A model generated the notes under the pieces. The model had not been told where the DNA came from. It made no database searches and saw nothing but the letters and a program-made list of their open reading frames with translations. From contig CAITVK010000112.1 in NCBI GenBank assembly GCA_903895845.1, positions 1 through 47,518 of the forward strand: a stretch of DNA of 47,518 nucleotides, read 5' to 3'. Each line of letters begins with the position of its first letter. Within the stretch, counting starts at the first letter, position 1. Of this stretch, positions 27,425-35,421 are shown piece after piece. This DNA is from an uncultured Chitinophagaceae bacterium (GTDB lineage: Bacteria > Bacteroidota > Bacteroidia > Chitinophagales > Chitinophagaceae). Position numbers and translations under genes: made by a program.

Positions 27425-28966
27425 TTAATTGAAGTCATCTTCTGTGAGGTCATCGTCCCCAAAGTTCATATTGTTCAGGTCAATCATACTGCCCATCAAA
27501 TCTGTAAAAGAAACACTGCCATCAATTGTTTTCTTGCTGATAACAGAATAGGAAGCGAGACCGTGTAACACAAACTCCATCAACAGGGCATTCTCCATAT
27601 CGTTGGCACCATGAAAGTGTTTCTTTACAAAGCCATACAAGCCATCTACTTTATACAAAGCGGCAATTTTATCAGAATCCTTGCTATCCAACATCAGGTC
27701 GAGGTGGTTACCCGCATCAAACCAACGTACAATCTGCTTGTAAGGATTCTCTGCTTCTTTCTCCTCTACCGACTTTTTACCTGTAGGCTTCCGCTTCTTG
27801 CTCTGTTCGGGATTAGGGAAATATTGTACAAACTGTGTACGGATTGATTTCTCCAACAGATTCACCGCCACCTGATAGGGGCCTTCCTGTTCACCTTCAT
27901 ACACTAGTTCTATCTTACCCGTAATGGCCGGGATAATGCCAGCCAGATCATTGAGCCAGACCTGTGTATGCTTTTCATCGTGAATAATTGCCCTACGCTC
28001 GGCAGAACTCACTGCGTTTTCATAGGCAGCAATAGTCAACCTTGCACTCACGCCACTCTTTTTGTCAACATATTCATTGCTACGAGCTTCAAAGGCAATT
28101 TGCTCCACCAATCTTTTTATCAAATCACTCACTTCTACTCGATTGGCTTGCTCAGGAAGTATGTCCGCTTCCTGCTCGGTAATAGCCAGTGAGGTCTCAA
28201 TGCTTTTGGGATAGTGAGTGAGAATCTGACTCTCAATCCGATCTTTTAAAGGTGTAACGATGCTACCTCTGTTGGTGTAATCTTCGGGGTTAGCCGTAAA
28301 TACAAACAGGATATCCAGCGGCATCCGCAGTTTGAAGCCACGAATCTGAATATCACCTTCTTGCAAGATATTAAACAATGCTACCTGAATACGTGCCTGC
28401 AAATCGGGGAGTTCATTAATCACAAAAATGCAACGGTTACTACGCGGGATAATTCCATAGTGTATCACCATTTCATCGGCAAAGCTTAAGCGAAGGTTAG
28501 CCGCTTTGATGGGGTCTATATCGCCAATCAAATCAGCAACACTCACATCAGGCGTAGCTAGTTTCTCGCCATAACGTTCACTGCGGTGTATCCAATGGAT
28601 GGGCGTTTCGTCGCCATGTTCGGCAATCTTATCCTTGGCATATTTACTTAGCGGATTCAATGGGTCATCATTCACCTCACTGCCCGCCACAACCGGCATA
28701 TATTCATCTAGCAAATCCACCATCTGCCTCGCCATACGGGTTTTGGCTTGTCCCCTCAAACCAAGAAAAAGGATATTATGCCTGCTCAACAGTGCCCGTT
28801 CGGTATCCGGAATTACGGTATCCTCATAACCCAATATCCCCGTAAAAGGATTCTCTCTACTTTGAATCTTCCCAATCAGGTTTTTCCTTACCTCTTCCTT
28901 GATGGACAAAGGTTTGTACCCACTCTTCTTTAACTGACCTAATGTTATTATTTTATTGATATCCAC
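27425..28966 (-). CDS. ChlI/MoxR-like AAA+ ATPase
   Basis: A magnesium-chelatase-subunit-I-like AAA+ ATPase; such proteins remodel partner proteins, usually a von Willebrand A protein, but none lies adjacent here. Walker A is GLRGQAKT; the Walker B region is CIFVINELPDL, with Asn in place of the usual Asp, and NELPDL looks like the norm of this subfamily. Sensor-type VFTANPEDYTNRG and LKDRI follow. A low-complexity tail ends DDDLTEDDFN. An ATG at 29011 would add 15 residues (MVTYQLSIINCQLNK), but these are encoded by an AT-rich inverted repeat. I therefore prefer the GTG at 28966, giving 513 residues. Confidence 0.8.
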   Translation of the reverse strand: MDINKIITLGQLKKSGYKPLSIKEEVRKNLIGKIQSRENPFTGILGYEDTVIPDTERALLSRHNILFLGLRGQAKTRMARQMVDLLDEYMPVVAGSEVNDDPLNPLSKYAKDKIAEHGDETPIHWIHRSERYGEKLATPDVSVADLIGDIDPIKAANLRLSFADEMVIHYGIIPRSNRCIFVINELPDLQARIQVALFNILQEGDIQIRGFKLRMPLDILFVFTANPEDYTNRGSIVTPLKDRIESQILTHYPKSIETSLAITEQEADILPEQANRVEVSDLIKRLVEQIAFEARSNEYVDKKSGVSARLTIAAYENAVSSAERRAIIHDEKHTQVWLNDLAGIIPAITGKIELVYEGEQEGPYQVAVNLLEKSIRTQFVQYFPNPEQSKKRKPTGKKSVEEKEAENPYKQIVRWFDAGNHLDLMLDSKDSDKIAALYKVDGLYGFVKKHFHGANDMENALLMEFVLHGLASYSVISKKTIDGSVSFTDLMGSMIDLNNMNFGDDDLTEDDFN

Positions 28967-28973
28967 TTTATTT

Positions 28974-29148
28974 AATTGACAATTTATAATTGATAATTGA
29001 TATGTGACCATTGATAAATTGATATTTATTAATGGATAAATGATAAACCCTGCTTGACAGACAACTAGAACATTGCAAAATAAAAAAGGTTAAAGATTGA
29101 TTGTATTGCCAACTGAAAATATCAATTATCAATTGTAAATTATCAATT
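28974..29148. repeat. Inverted repeat with 30-bp AT-rich arms (28/30 matching)
   Basis: The arm at 28974-29003 and the arm at 29119-29148 are reverse complements with two mismatches, 115 bp apart. Each is built of ATCAATTATCAATT-type motifs. The right arm ends 6 bp from the LysE stop codon and the left arm overlaps the alternative start of the ATPase. Such AATTGATAATTG-rich intergenic repeats are common in Bacteroidota. A terminator or insertion role is possible. Confidence 0.7.
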
Positions 29149-29154
29149 AAAACA

Positions 29155-29784
29155 TTACTTCATCACCATCCTCCAGAACTGCGCAATACTAGCAATGAAG
29201 AATATGACGCCCATGATAATATTTAGTGTCTTGTTGCTCACGTTCAGTTTGGTAACCAGATAATTGCCTCCATGTATGTATGCCAGCAACCCACTGATTG
29301 TGCCTAGCCCCGCCCCCATTGTAAACACATTGTATTGAAAAGTGCTTGAGTGCAATATTTTCCATTCCAGCATATAACTACTCCACAATACCCAGAAAGG
29401 TATCTGTGCCGGATTCATAGAACTTAGCATCAAGCCAAAAAGGAAGCGGTGTATTTTGTTGTTGAGCAGTACGCTCTTTTTCTCGGGGTGATGTATCAAA
29501 GCACTGCGGATACTGAGTATGCCCAATACAAAGAAAAAGGCTACGGTAATCCATCCGATGGCATTGAAAACAGCAGGATGCTGAAACACCAGATCCATGC
29601 CCGTGAGTGCAATACGCAGATAGATCATTTCTACAATTACCACTCCCCACATGTATTGCAAGGCAGGTTTCAATCCTTCTTGAATCCGTATCTGTGTAGC
29701 GGTAATGCTCATGTTTCCCAAGGGTAATTGCCCTAAGAAACTCACTAACCATCCCGTACAAAAAACGATTATAAATACTAACAT
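29155..29784 (-). CDS. LysE-family inner-membrane exporter
   Basis: A 209-residue hydrophobic protein with about six membrane segments. The N-terminal helix is followed by LGQLPLGNMSITATQ, matching the PGP/GP-x-N signature region of LysE/RhtB amino-acid exporters in a degenerate form, and the last helix is LNIIMGVIFFIASIAQFW. Family members export amino acids or other small metabolites by proton antiport; the substrate is unknown here. It is transcribed in the same direction as the ATPase gene, from which it is separated by an inverted repeat. Confidence 0.75.
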   Translation of the reverse strand: MLVFIIVFCTGWLVSFLGQLPLGNMSITATQIRIQEGLKPALQYMWGVVIVEMIYLRIALTGMDLVFQHPAVFNAIGWITVAFFFVLGILSIRSALIHHPEKKSVLLNNKIHRFLFGLMLSSMNPAQIPFWVLWSSYMLEWKILHSSTFQYNVFTMGAGLGTISGLLAYIHGGNYLVTKLNVSNKTLNIIMGVIFFIASIAQFWRMVMK

Positions 29785-29852
29785 CTAAAATAATTAACAC
29801 AAATACAAACTACAATCCGGTGTGCATCAGTAGGAAAAATAAACACATAAAA

Positions 29853-29922
29853 ACATAGCATAATACAAATAGATGCTACATAATAGTGTACCTATGTGCC
29901 CTAGGTATCTATGGTGCTATGT
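29853..29922 (-). terminator. Probable structured terminator after aroQ
   Basis: Nested dyads lie just past the aroQ stop codon: outer arms ACATAGCA (29853-29860) / TGCTATGT (29915-29922) and an inner TACCTA (29889-29894) / TAGGTA (29902-29907). On the minus strand the outer arm runs into TTTTTATGTGTTTATTTTT, a U-rich tail. The long, imperfect middle makes this less certain than the other terminators. Confidence 0.45.
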
Positions 29923-29929
29923 GTTACGT

Positions 29930-30352
29930 TTATTGATTGGAGAGATGCCATTGCACCGCCAACTCATATCCTTTTAAACCCAGGCCTATAATAGAACCTT
30001 TGCAAACAGCCGACACGTGCGATATCTTCCTGAAGTCCTCCCGTGCATGTACATTACTGATATGAACTTCTATCACAGGCGTTTTGATGGCCGCAATACA
30101 ATCACCAATGGCAACAGAAGTGTGGGTATATCCACCGGGATTCATGATGATGGCATCGTGTGACTTCCCAAACGCCTGAAGTTGATTAATCAGTTCCCCC
30201 TCCACATTGCTTTGGTAGTAAGCAAACTCAACAGTTGGATGAGCCTGCTTCAACTGCGCAAAGTATTCCTCAAAAGTCTGCGAACCATAGATACCCGGTT
30301 CCCTCGTACCCAAAAGGTTGAGGTTGGGGCCATTGATAATTGCTATTTTCAT
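29930..30352 (-). CDS. aroQ: Type II 3-dehydroquinate dehydratase
   Basis: This enzyme converts 3-dehydroquinate to 3-dehydroshikimate in the shikimate pathway, in the cytoplasm as a dodecamer. The 140-residue product starts MKIAIINGPNLNLLGTREP, with catalytic Tyr22 and Arg17 in the flexible lid; NPGGYTHTSVAI and EVHISN (catalytic His) are the substrate-binding motifs. The ATG at 30352 is preferred over the one at 30364 because family members begin directly with the first beta-strand. No other shikimate gene is near. Confidence 0.95.
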   Translation of the reverse strand: MKIAIINGPNLNLLGTREPGIYGSQTFEEYFAQLKQAHPTVEFAYYQSNVEGELINQLQAFGKSHDAIIMNPGGYTHTSVAIGDCIAAIKTPVIEVHISNVHAREDFRKISHVSAVCKGSIIGLGLKGYELAVQWHLSNQ

Positions 30353-30364
30353 ATACTCATTCAT

Positions 30365-30763
30365 TTAATAACGCTGTTTGTTCTGTTCAGAATCACCAAG
30401 AGAAAGCACAATATTAGGTATTTGACGCTTGCCAATGACAATAGTGGAGAATAAAGTTTGTATAAATTGGGAATAAAACGAGGCGGCGCTATCCCAACAC
30501 ATCTCTTGCAGAAAAATGTAGAATTAGAGGAGTCTGTTTACAGGCTACTATTGTTCTTTTGTTGCCACAGATAACACTAATAGCATCAATCCACACAAAT
30601 TATTCTTGCTTTTTCGTGGTATTCGTAGCTTAAAAAGGTAGTTAAGTTGGCATTAGAACTTATTAAGTATTATAATGACTATTAGACCGAAACCTACGTT
30701 ATCATTGACTTATACGCTAAAGTAAACCAGAGAACTAAGGCATTTACCCACTCGAATCTTTCT
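30365..30763. other. Intergenic region upstream of aroQ
   Basis: About 400 bp without a credible gene on either strand. It should contain the aroQ promoter, but I found no clear match to the Bacteroidota consensus. It ends where the 21-bp hairpin array begins. The stretch after the array (30932-31073) is AT-rich leader sequence for the next gene. Confidence 0.4.
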
Positions 30764-30931
30764 TGTGGGGTTAACCCCACAAACAATGGGGTTAGCCCCA
30801 CAAAGTTTGGGAGTAGCCCCTTAAACATTGGGGGCAGCCCCCTAAATAATGGGGTTAGAACCATAAACTTTGGGGTTATCCCCACAAACAATGGGGCTGA
30901 CCCCACAAAGTTTGGGGTTAACCCCATAAGC
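30764..30931. repeat. Array of eight 21-bp units, each an internal GGGG/CCCC dyad
   Basis: Units begin at 30764, 30785, 30806, 30827, 30848, 30869, 30890 and 30911 with no indels. The core is TGGGGTTARCCCCA, flanked by ACAAAC or ACAAAG and AAT or TTT. The end triplets roughly alternate, which suggests a 42-bp higher-order unit. The dyad survives change: at 30827 it becomes GGGGG-CAG-CCCCC with both arms altered, and at 30764 it is GTGGGG-TTAA-CCCCAC. It is not CRISPR (no spacers). It lies 143 bp upstream of the uncharacterised gene at 31074. Confidence 0.88.
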
Positions 30932-31073
30932 AATATAAGAGCAAATTTGACCTATAATTAATAAAAAGAAGTATTGGTGGATTTAAGCGTAGATTGTGCA
31001 ATTATTAAAAATGCTTGCATCGTTTTATTCATCCATTAAATACCTTTTTATCTAATCATCTCAAATTTATATT

Positions 31074-31736
31074 ATGCCCAAAAGATTACCGTTCCCTAGT
31101 GAAGAAGCCGAATTGAATACCTATTTTGGCGTTGGTGTGCAATATTTAGAAGATAATCAAGTACGTCTCGGTGTTTCGAATGATGATATGAATGCCCTTT
31201 TAACCGAACACGCAACCTGGAAAGTGATATATCCCGATGCTACAACCGATGCAACATCTACCAAAAGTATTGTGAAGGATAAAAATAAATGCTTGAAGAA
31301 TATGCTGGTAATTATGCGCCGCATCTATGCCGATTTTCCTAAAAGCAAAATGATTCAAGCCGATTACGATACGCTTGGCATGACGCAACGTTCGGGCAAA
31401 CAATCCAAGAATCCCAAACCAGAAACATCGCCCATCACCACCATCGATTCGGGCAGCAGGTTGGTACATTTTATTTCTTTTATGGATGATGTGGCAGAGG
31501 CGACTTCTGCAAAACCTGATGGCATAAAAAGCTGTCAACTATGGAAATGTATTGGGACCGAGCCAAAAGATGCTGCTGACCTAACCTTTGTGGGCAACTG
31601 CACAAAATGGCCTTATAAGGTAGAATTTGAAGGCACAGATGCCGGAAAAATGGCGTATTACTGGGCTAGATGGGAAAACACAACCGGCCAAACAGGCAAT
31701 TGGGGAGCAGCAGCATCGGCAACTATTGGAGGGTAA
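31074..31736 (+). CDS. Uncharacterised Bacteroidota protein with Fn3-like C-terminus
   Basis: A 220-residue protein of unknown function, without signal peptide or membrane segment. The N-terminal part (1-105) is mostly helical and polar, including NKCLKNMLVIMRRIYADFP. A Lys/Pro-rich linker follows (107-120, GKQSKNPKPETSP). The C-terminal part (123-220) looks like a beta-sandwich: RLVHFISF, then AKPDGIKSCQLWKCIG, then GKMAYYWARWENTTGQTGNW before the last strand. The YYWxRWxNTxGxxGxW ending is, to my recollection, typical of a widespread uncharacterised Bacteroidota family. It follows the 21-bp hairpin array and precedes the MazEF-like pair by 62 bp. Confidence 0.75.
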   Translation: MPKRLPFPSEEAELNTYFGVGVQYLEDNQVRLGVSNDDMNALLTEHATWKVIYPDATTDATSTKSIVKDKNKCLKNMLVIMRRIYADFPKSKMIQADYDTLGMTQRSGKQSKNPKPETSPITTIDSGSRLVHFISFMDDVAEATSAKPDGIKSCQLWKCIGTEPKDAADLTFVGNCTKWPYKVEFEGTDAGKMAYYWARWENTTGQTGNWGAAASATIGG

Positions 31737-31798
31737 GGAATGGTGATGCCGGTTGAAATAAGTATCAAAATGTAATAACAAAGTAATAACTTCGAGCC

Positions 31799-32050
31799 AT
31801 GATTTTAAAAGTAATAGAAATAGGCAATTCGAAAGGTATCAGGCTTCCACAAGCATTGATAAAGAATTATGGCATTGCCGATGAAATAAAAGTAGAACTT
31901 AATGCTGATGGGATACTCCTAAAACCAATAAAAAGTATCAGGAATGGTTGGGAGGAGCAATTTAAAAATGCAGCTAATCCCATCTCAACTGATGAAAAGG
32001 CTTGGCTGGAGCCTACTAATAAATTTGATGAGGAGGGTTGGCAATGGTAG
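31799..32050 (+). CDS. MazE-like antitoxin (AbrB/SpoVT fold)
   Basis: An 83-residue protein. The N-terminal swapped-hairpin DNA-binding domain is clear (MILKVIEIGNSKGIRLPQAL, then DEIKVELNADGILLKPI, residues 1-45). The acidic, Trp-containing C-terminal tail (WEEQFKNAA, FDEEGWQW) is the part that should wrap and inhibit the toxin. It overlaps the start of the toxin gene by 7 bp, giving translational coupling. Autorepression through the AbrB-type domain is expected from the family. Confidence 0.85.
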   Translation: MILKVIEIGNSKGIRLPQALIKNYGIADEIKVELNADGILLKPIKSIRNGWEEQFKNAANPISTDEKAWLEPTNKFDEEGWQW

Positions 32051-32367
32051 TAAAACGAGCCGAAATTTGGTTGGTGTCACTAAACCCAACCATCGGAAAA
32101 GAGATACAAAAGACAAGACCTTGCATGATTATTTCTCCTGATGAAGCGAACAAATATCTGGATACCGTGATTGTTGCACCACTCACATCATCTTACAAAA
32201 ACTACCCCTCGAGAGTAAATTGCAAATTTGATGGAAAGGAAGGTCAGATTGTGATAGACCAAATAAGAAGCGTGGATAAAGTAAGGCTAAGTAAAAAGCT
32301 AGGTATGATTGATAAAAGCACTTCCCAAAAAGTATTTTCATTGCTGCAAGAATACTTTTCGTATTAA
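32044..32367 (+). CDS. MazF/PemK-family endoribonuclease toxin
   Basis: A 107-residue toxin expected to cleave mRNA at short sequence motifs. KRAEIWLVSLNPTIGKEIQKTRP carries the conserved early strands with catalytic Arg25 next to Pro26; VIVAPLTSS supplies the conserved threonine/serine; VIDQIRSVDKVRL is the usual third motif. The ATG at 32044 is preferred over a TTG six bases upstream. It is convergent with mutS2, whose stop is only 8 bp away. Confidence 0.88.
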   Translation: MVVKRAEIWLVSLNPTIGKEIQKTRPCMIISPDEANKYLDTVIVAPLTSSYKNYPSRVNCKFDGKEGQIVIDQIRSVDKVRLSKKLGMIDKSTSQKVFSLLQEYFSY

Positions 32368-32375
32368 ACAGACTA

Positions 32376-34481
32376 CTATTCTTCACTCACAATCTTCTCT
32401 ACCACCACCAGATCGGCAAGTTCTACATTCATCGGCAACATCCCAATTTGCACGATGGCACGTTTGCCCCTTATCTCCTTCACCTCCCCTACCTGATAAT
32501 TCTTTTTCAGTTTCACCAACGAGCCAATTGCTATGTCGGCCCTTATTTCCTTAAACTTAGTATCCACTTTCTTGGCAAGTTTATTTACTACAATCTTTTC
32601 GGGGCTTTTAAACAGTAAAGTCTGTAGGTTCTTCACCACCGTATTTTTGTCCTCAGCCTTCTTCCAGTCTAGCACAATCTGTTTCAACTTGCGTTCCATA
32701 TCCTTCAGATAAGCAAGTCGTTCTTCAGTAACCCTGTTCTGCTGTTTTAATGTTTCTATCTGCTGCTGATGGCGTTCCTTGTCCATCACCGTTGTCATTT
32801 CTTTCTTCAACTTCTCATTCTCCCGAATCAGTTTATGCAATTCTTTCTTCTCAATATCCAACTGTTGCAGATCTTGCTCGGTACGGTTAAGGAGCTTATC
32901 CAGTTTAAAATGATCTTCATCAACCAGATTCCTTGCCCTGTTTATTAAGTTTTTGGGTAGCCCAATCCGCTCAGCAATGGCAAAAGTGTAACTACTACCC
33001 GGCTTGCCTACAATCAATTTATACATTGGCAACAGGTGCACTTCGTCAAATTGCATGGCACCATTGATGATACCCTGTGTACGATTTGCCATCACTTTCA
33101 GGTTGAGGTAATGCGTGGTTACAATACCAAATGCGTGTCGACGACCTAGCTCTTCCATAATCACTTCAGCAAATGCCCCCCCAAGATTAGGATCGCTACC
33201 ACTGCCCAATTCATCAATAAAGAAAAGGGTCTTTCCATTGGCCATCTCAATAAAGTACTTCATGTGTTGCAAGTGCGACGAATAAGTACTCAACTCAAAT
33301 TCTATGCTTTGCGTATCCCCAATATGGATGAACAACTGTTTGAAAATACCCATCTGCGAAGTTGGATGCACCGGCACCAACAAACCACTTTGTAGCATCA
33401 CCTGATTCAATCCGATGGTCTTCATCGTCACCGTCTTCCCTCCCGCATTCGGACCACTGATTACCAATATCCGGCTTTGTCCATCCAATGTAAGGGAAAC
33501 AGGTATGGTCGTTTTCCCACTTGCTTTGTTGTAGAGATACAGCAAAGGATGGTAGGCATCTTTCAGATCGAGATAAGCTTTATCCAGCAAATTGGGCAAC
33601 TGCCCATTCATATCTACTGCCAGCTTAGCTTTTGCTTTTATGAAATCATATTCTCCAGCAACATCCAGATAGCCTTGCAATAAAGAAGAATAAATAGATA
33701 ATTTGGCAGTCAATGCTCGCAAGATCCGATGCAATTCACGCACCTCCTCATTCTCTAGTGAAAAGACTTCATTGTTCAATGGGATTGTTTCTTCCGGCTC
33801 GATGAAAGCTGTTTTGCGACTATCACTTTCCCCATGCAAAATCCCTTTTACATGGCGTTTATGTTCAGCAAAAACAGCGACTACCCTCCTACCGTTACTA
33901 AAGCCTTCATCTATTTCTGCCGAATAACCCGCTTTGTTCAGTTTGGCAACCACCTTCTCAAACATGCGGCGTAAATCGTTCCGCCGCTTATAAAGAGACA
34001 TTCTAATCTTGGCTAACTCTTCGCTTGCATTGTCTTTTACATTACCCGTTTCATCCAACACCTCATTAATGAGGTCTACAATTACTTTTTCGTAGTACGT
34101 ATTCTCAATTATTCTAGAAAGGGCAGGATAAGCAAATCTTCTTTCGGCATCAAACCATCTAAAGATATTCCCTGTGTTTTCACAAAGCTTCTTTATGTTG
34201 ATCCACTGTTCGCCCACAAGCAATGCGCCGGGTATGCCGAGTAACTTGATATCTTTCTGGATGTTTAAAGTAAACTCACTAGGGAAGTAACCACCCTGCT
34301 GCTGCAATATCTTATATTCATAAGTTTGATGCAATTCCAGTTCAATGTATTCTTTTTTGGTATGAATACGAAGATTGGCTGCTTTCAGCTGCGCATATAC
34401 AGTTTTACAATGATTGACCAATAGGTCTTTCACTTTATTAAATTCCAATTGATTCGCCGCAGACTCAGGATACAAACGCAT
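32376..34481 (-). CDS. mutS2: MutS2-family ATPase lacking the Smr domain
   Basis: A 701-residue member of the MutS2 family, ATPases that act on recombination intermediates or on collided ribosomes. The N-terminal core/lever region runs to about residue 320. Walker A is GPNAGGKT (343-350), the Walker B region is TLFFIDELGSGSDPN (418-432), and VTTHYLNLK follows. A long coiled coil spans about 530-610, and a KOW-like beta domain (GSLVKLKK, then GKRAIVQIG) spans about 640-690. The protein ends there, without the C-terminal Smr nuclease domain found in typical MutS2 proteins of nearly 780 residues. The gene begins 2 bp after the map stop codon, so it is cotranscribed with map. Confidence 0.9.
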   Translation of the reverse strand: MRLYPESAANQLEFNKVKDLLVNHCKTVYAQLKAANLRIHTKKEYIELELHQTYEYKILQQQGGYFPSEFTLNIQKDIKLLGIPGALLVGEQWINIKKLCENTGNIFRWFDAERRFAYPALSRIIENTYYEKVIVDLINEVLDETGNVKDNASEELAKIRMSLYKRRNDLRRMFEKVVAKLNKAGYSAEIDEGFSNGRRVVAVFAEHKRHVKGILHGESDSRKTAFIEPEETIPLNNEVFSLENEEVRELHRILRALTAKLSIYSSLLQGYLDVAGEYDFIKAKAKLAVDMNGQLPNLLDKAYLDLKDAYHPLLYLYNKASGKTTIPVSLTLDGQSRILVISGPNAGGKTVTMKTIGLNQVMLQSGLLVPVHPTSQMGIFKQLFIHIGDTQSIEFELSTYSSHLQHMKYFIEMANGKTLFFIDELGSGSDPNLGGAFAEVIMEELGRRHAFGIVTTHYLNLKVMANRTQGIINGAMQFDEVHLLPMYKLIVGKPGSSYTFAIAERIGLPKNLINRARNLVDEDHFKLDKLLNRTEQDLQQLDIEKKELHKLIRENEKLKKEMTTVMDKERHQQQIETLKQQNRVTEERLAYLKDMERKLKQIVLDWKKAEDKNTVVKNLQTLLFKSPEKIVVNKLAKKVDTKFKEIRADIAIGSLVKLKKNYQVGEVKEIRGKRAIVQIGMLPMNVELADLVVVEKIVSEE

Positions 34482-34483
34482 AG

Positions 34484-35314
34484 TTAGAAACTTATTGGCG
34501 CAGAGGGGGTTAGGTTTTTATTGGCTTGTTCCGCCGCTTCGATAATACTGTAATCAGAAAGGATGAGTGCTTTGTTACGCTTCACACAAACATCGTGTTC
34601 AAAATGGACAGAAGGTTTACCGTCTTTTGTTCTAACCGTCCAACCGTCTTTATCTGTAAAAACATCTTTTGTACCAAGGTTAATCATAGGTTCAATTGCC
34701 AATACCAAGTTCTCTTTCATCTTCATTCCATTTCCCCTCATTCCATAATTAGGTACTTGAGGATCTTCATGTAAGCTTTTGCCCAGGCCGTGACCTACCA
34801 GTTCACGCACCACGCCGTATCCGTGCTTTCTTTCCGTATGTTCTTGTATGGCAAAAGAAACATCGCCAATACGATTATTGATGATTGCTTTTTCAATCCC
34901 TTTATACAAACTCTCCTTCGTAACCCTCACCAGTTGCTTGATTTCATCCGTAGTTTCCCCAATCACAAAGGTGTAAGCATGGTCGCCATGCCAGCCATTA
35001 AGAATAACACCAAAATCAATACTTACAATATCACCCTCTTCCAGAGCCACATTATTGGGGAACCCATGAACAACCACATCATTCACGCTTGCACAAATAT
35101 TATGAGGATATCCACCATATTTATAAAAAGAAGGAATGGCTTTATGATCTTTGATAAACGTGGCGCACAAACTATCGATTTGCATCGTCGTCATTCCCGC
35201 TTTCAACACCTTCGCAACTTCGGTAAGTGTTTGGCTAACCAATAAAGCAGCCTGTTTAATCAAAGCAATCTCAGCATCAGTCTTATAATAAATTAAATTC
35301 TTTCCGTGACTCAT
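34484..35314 (-). CDS. map: Type I methionine aminopeptidase
   Basis: Removes the initiator methionine from nascent proteins at the ribosome exit. All five metal ligands of the pita-bread fold are visible: the aspartates in SIDFGV and WHGDHAYTF, the histidine in LVGHGLGKSLHEDP, and the glutamates in LAIEPMI and HFEHDV. The ATG at 35314 (MSHGKNLIYYKT, 276 residues) is preferred to an in-frame GTG at 35338, since it follows an A-rich leader. A hairpin terminator lies between secY and this gene; mutS2 follows at once, where infA is common in other Bacteroidota. Confidence 0.93.
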   Translation of the reverse strand: MSHGKNLIYYKTDAEIALIKQAALLVSQTLTEVAKVLKAGMTTMQIDSLCATFIKDHKAIPSFYKYGGYPHNICASVNDVVVHGFPNNVALEEGDIVSIDFGVILNGWHGDHAYTFVIGETTDEIKQLVRVTKESLYKGIEKAIINNRIGDVSFAIQEHTERKHGYGVVRELVGHGLGKSLHEDPQVPNYGMRGNGMKMKENLVLAIEPMINLGTKDVFTDKDGWTVRTKDGKPSVHFEHDVCVKRNKALILSDYSIIEAAEQANKNLTPSAPISF

Positions 35315-35360
35315 TATACTTTTTTTAATTAATTCCACTATCTACAAAGTTCTTCAAAAC

Positions 35361-35393
35361 AAAAAACCTGTCAGTACTACTACTAACAGGTTT
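35361..35393 (-). terminator. Intrinsic terminator between secY and map
   Basis: On the minus strand AAACCTGT (35393-35386) pairs with ACAGGTTT (35371-35364), with a 14-base loop, and runs into a T-tract (TTTTTT at 35366-35361). It lies about 29 bp after the secY stop codon and 47 bp before the map start. Confidence 0.75.
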
Positions 35394-35421
35394 CTCTATT
35401 TAAAAACTATATCTCAATTTC

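Noticed and set aside
29378-29800. Second minus-strand frame overlapping the LysE gene
   Set aside because: It is out of frame with a clear membrane protein and rich in His, Cys and Arg, as expected for a shadow frame.
30694-30933. Minus-strand frame across the hairpin array giving GLTPxFV heptapeptides
   Set aside because: A 21-bp period keeps any frame open; the DNA dyads rather than codons are conserved, and nothing upstream supports expression.
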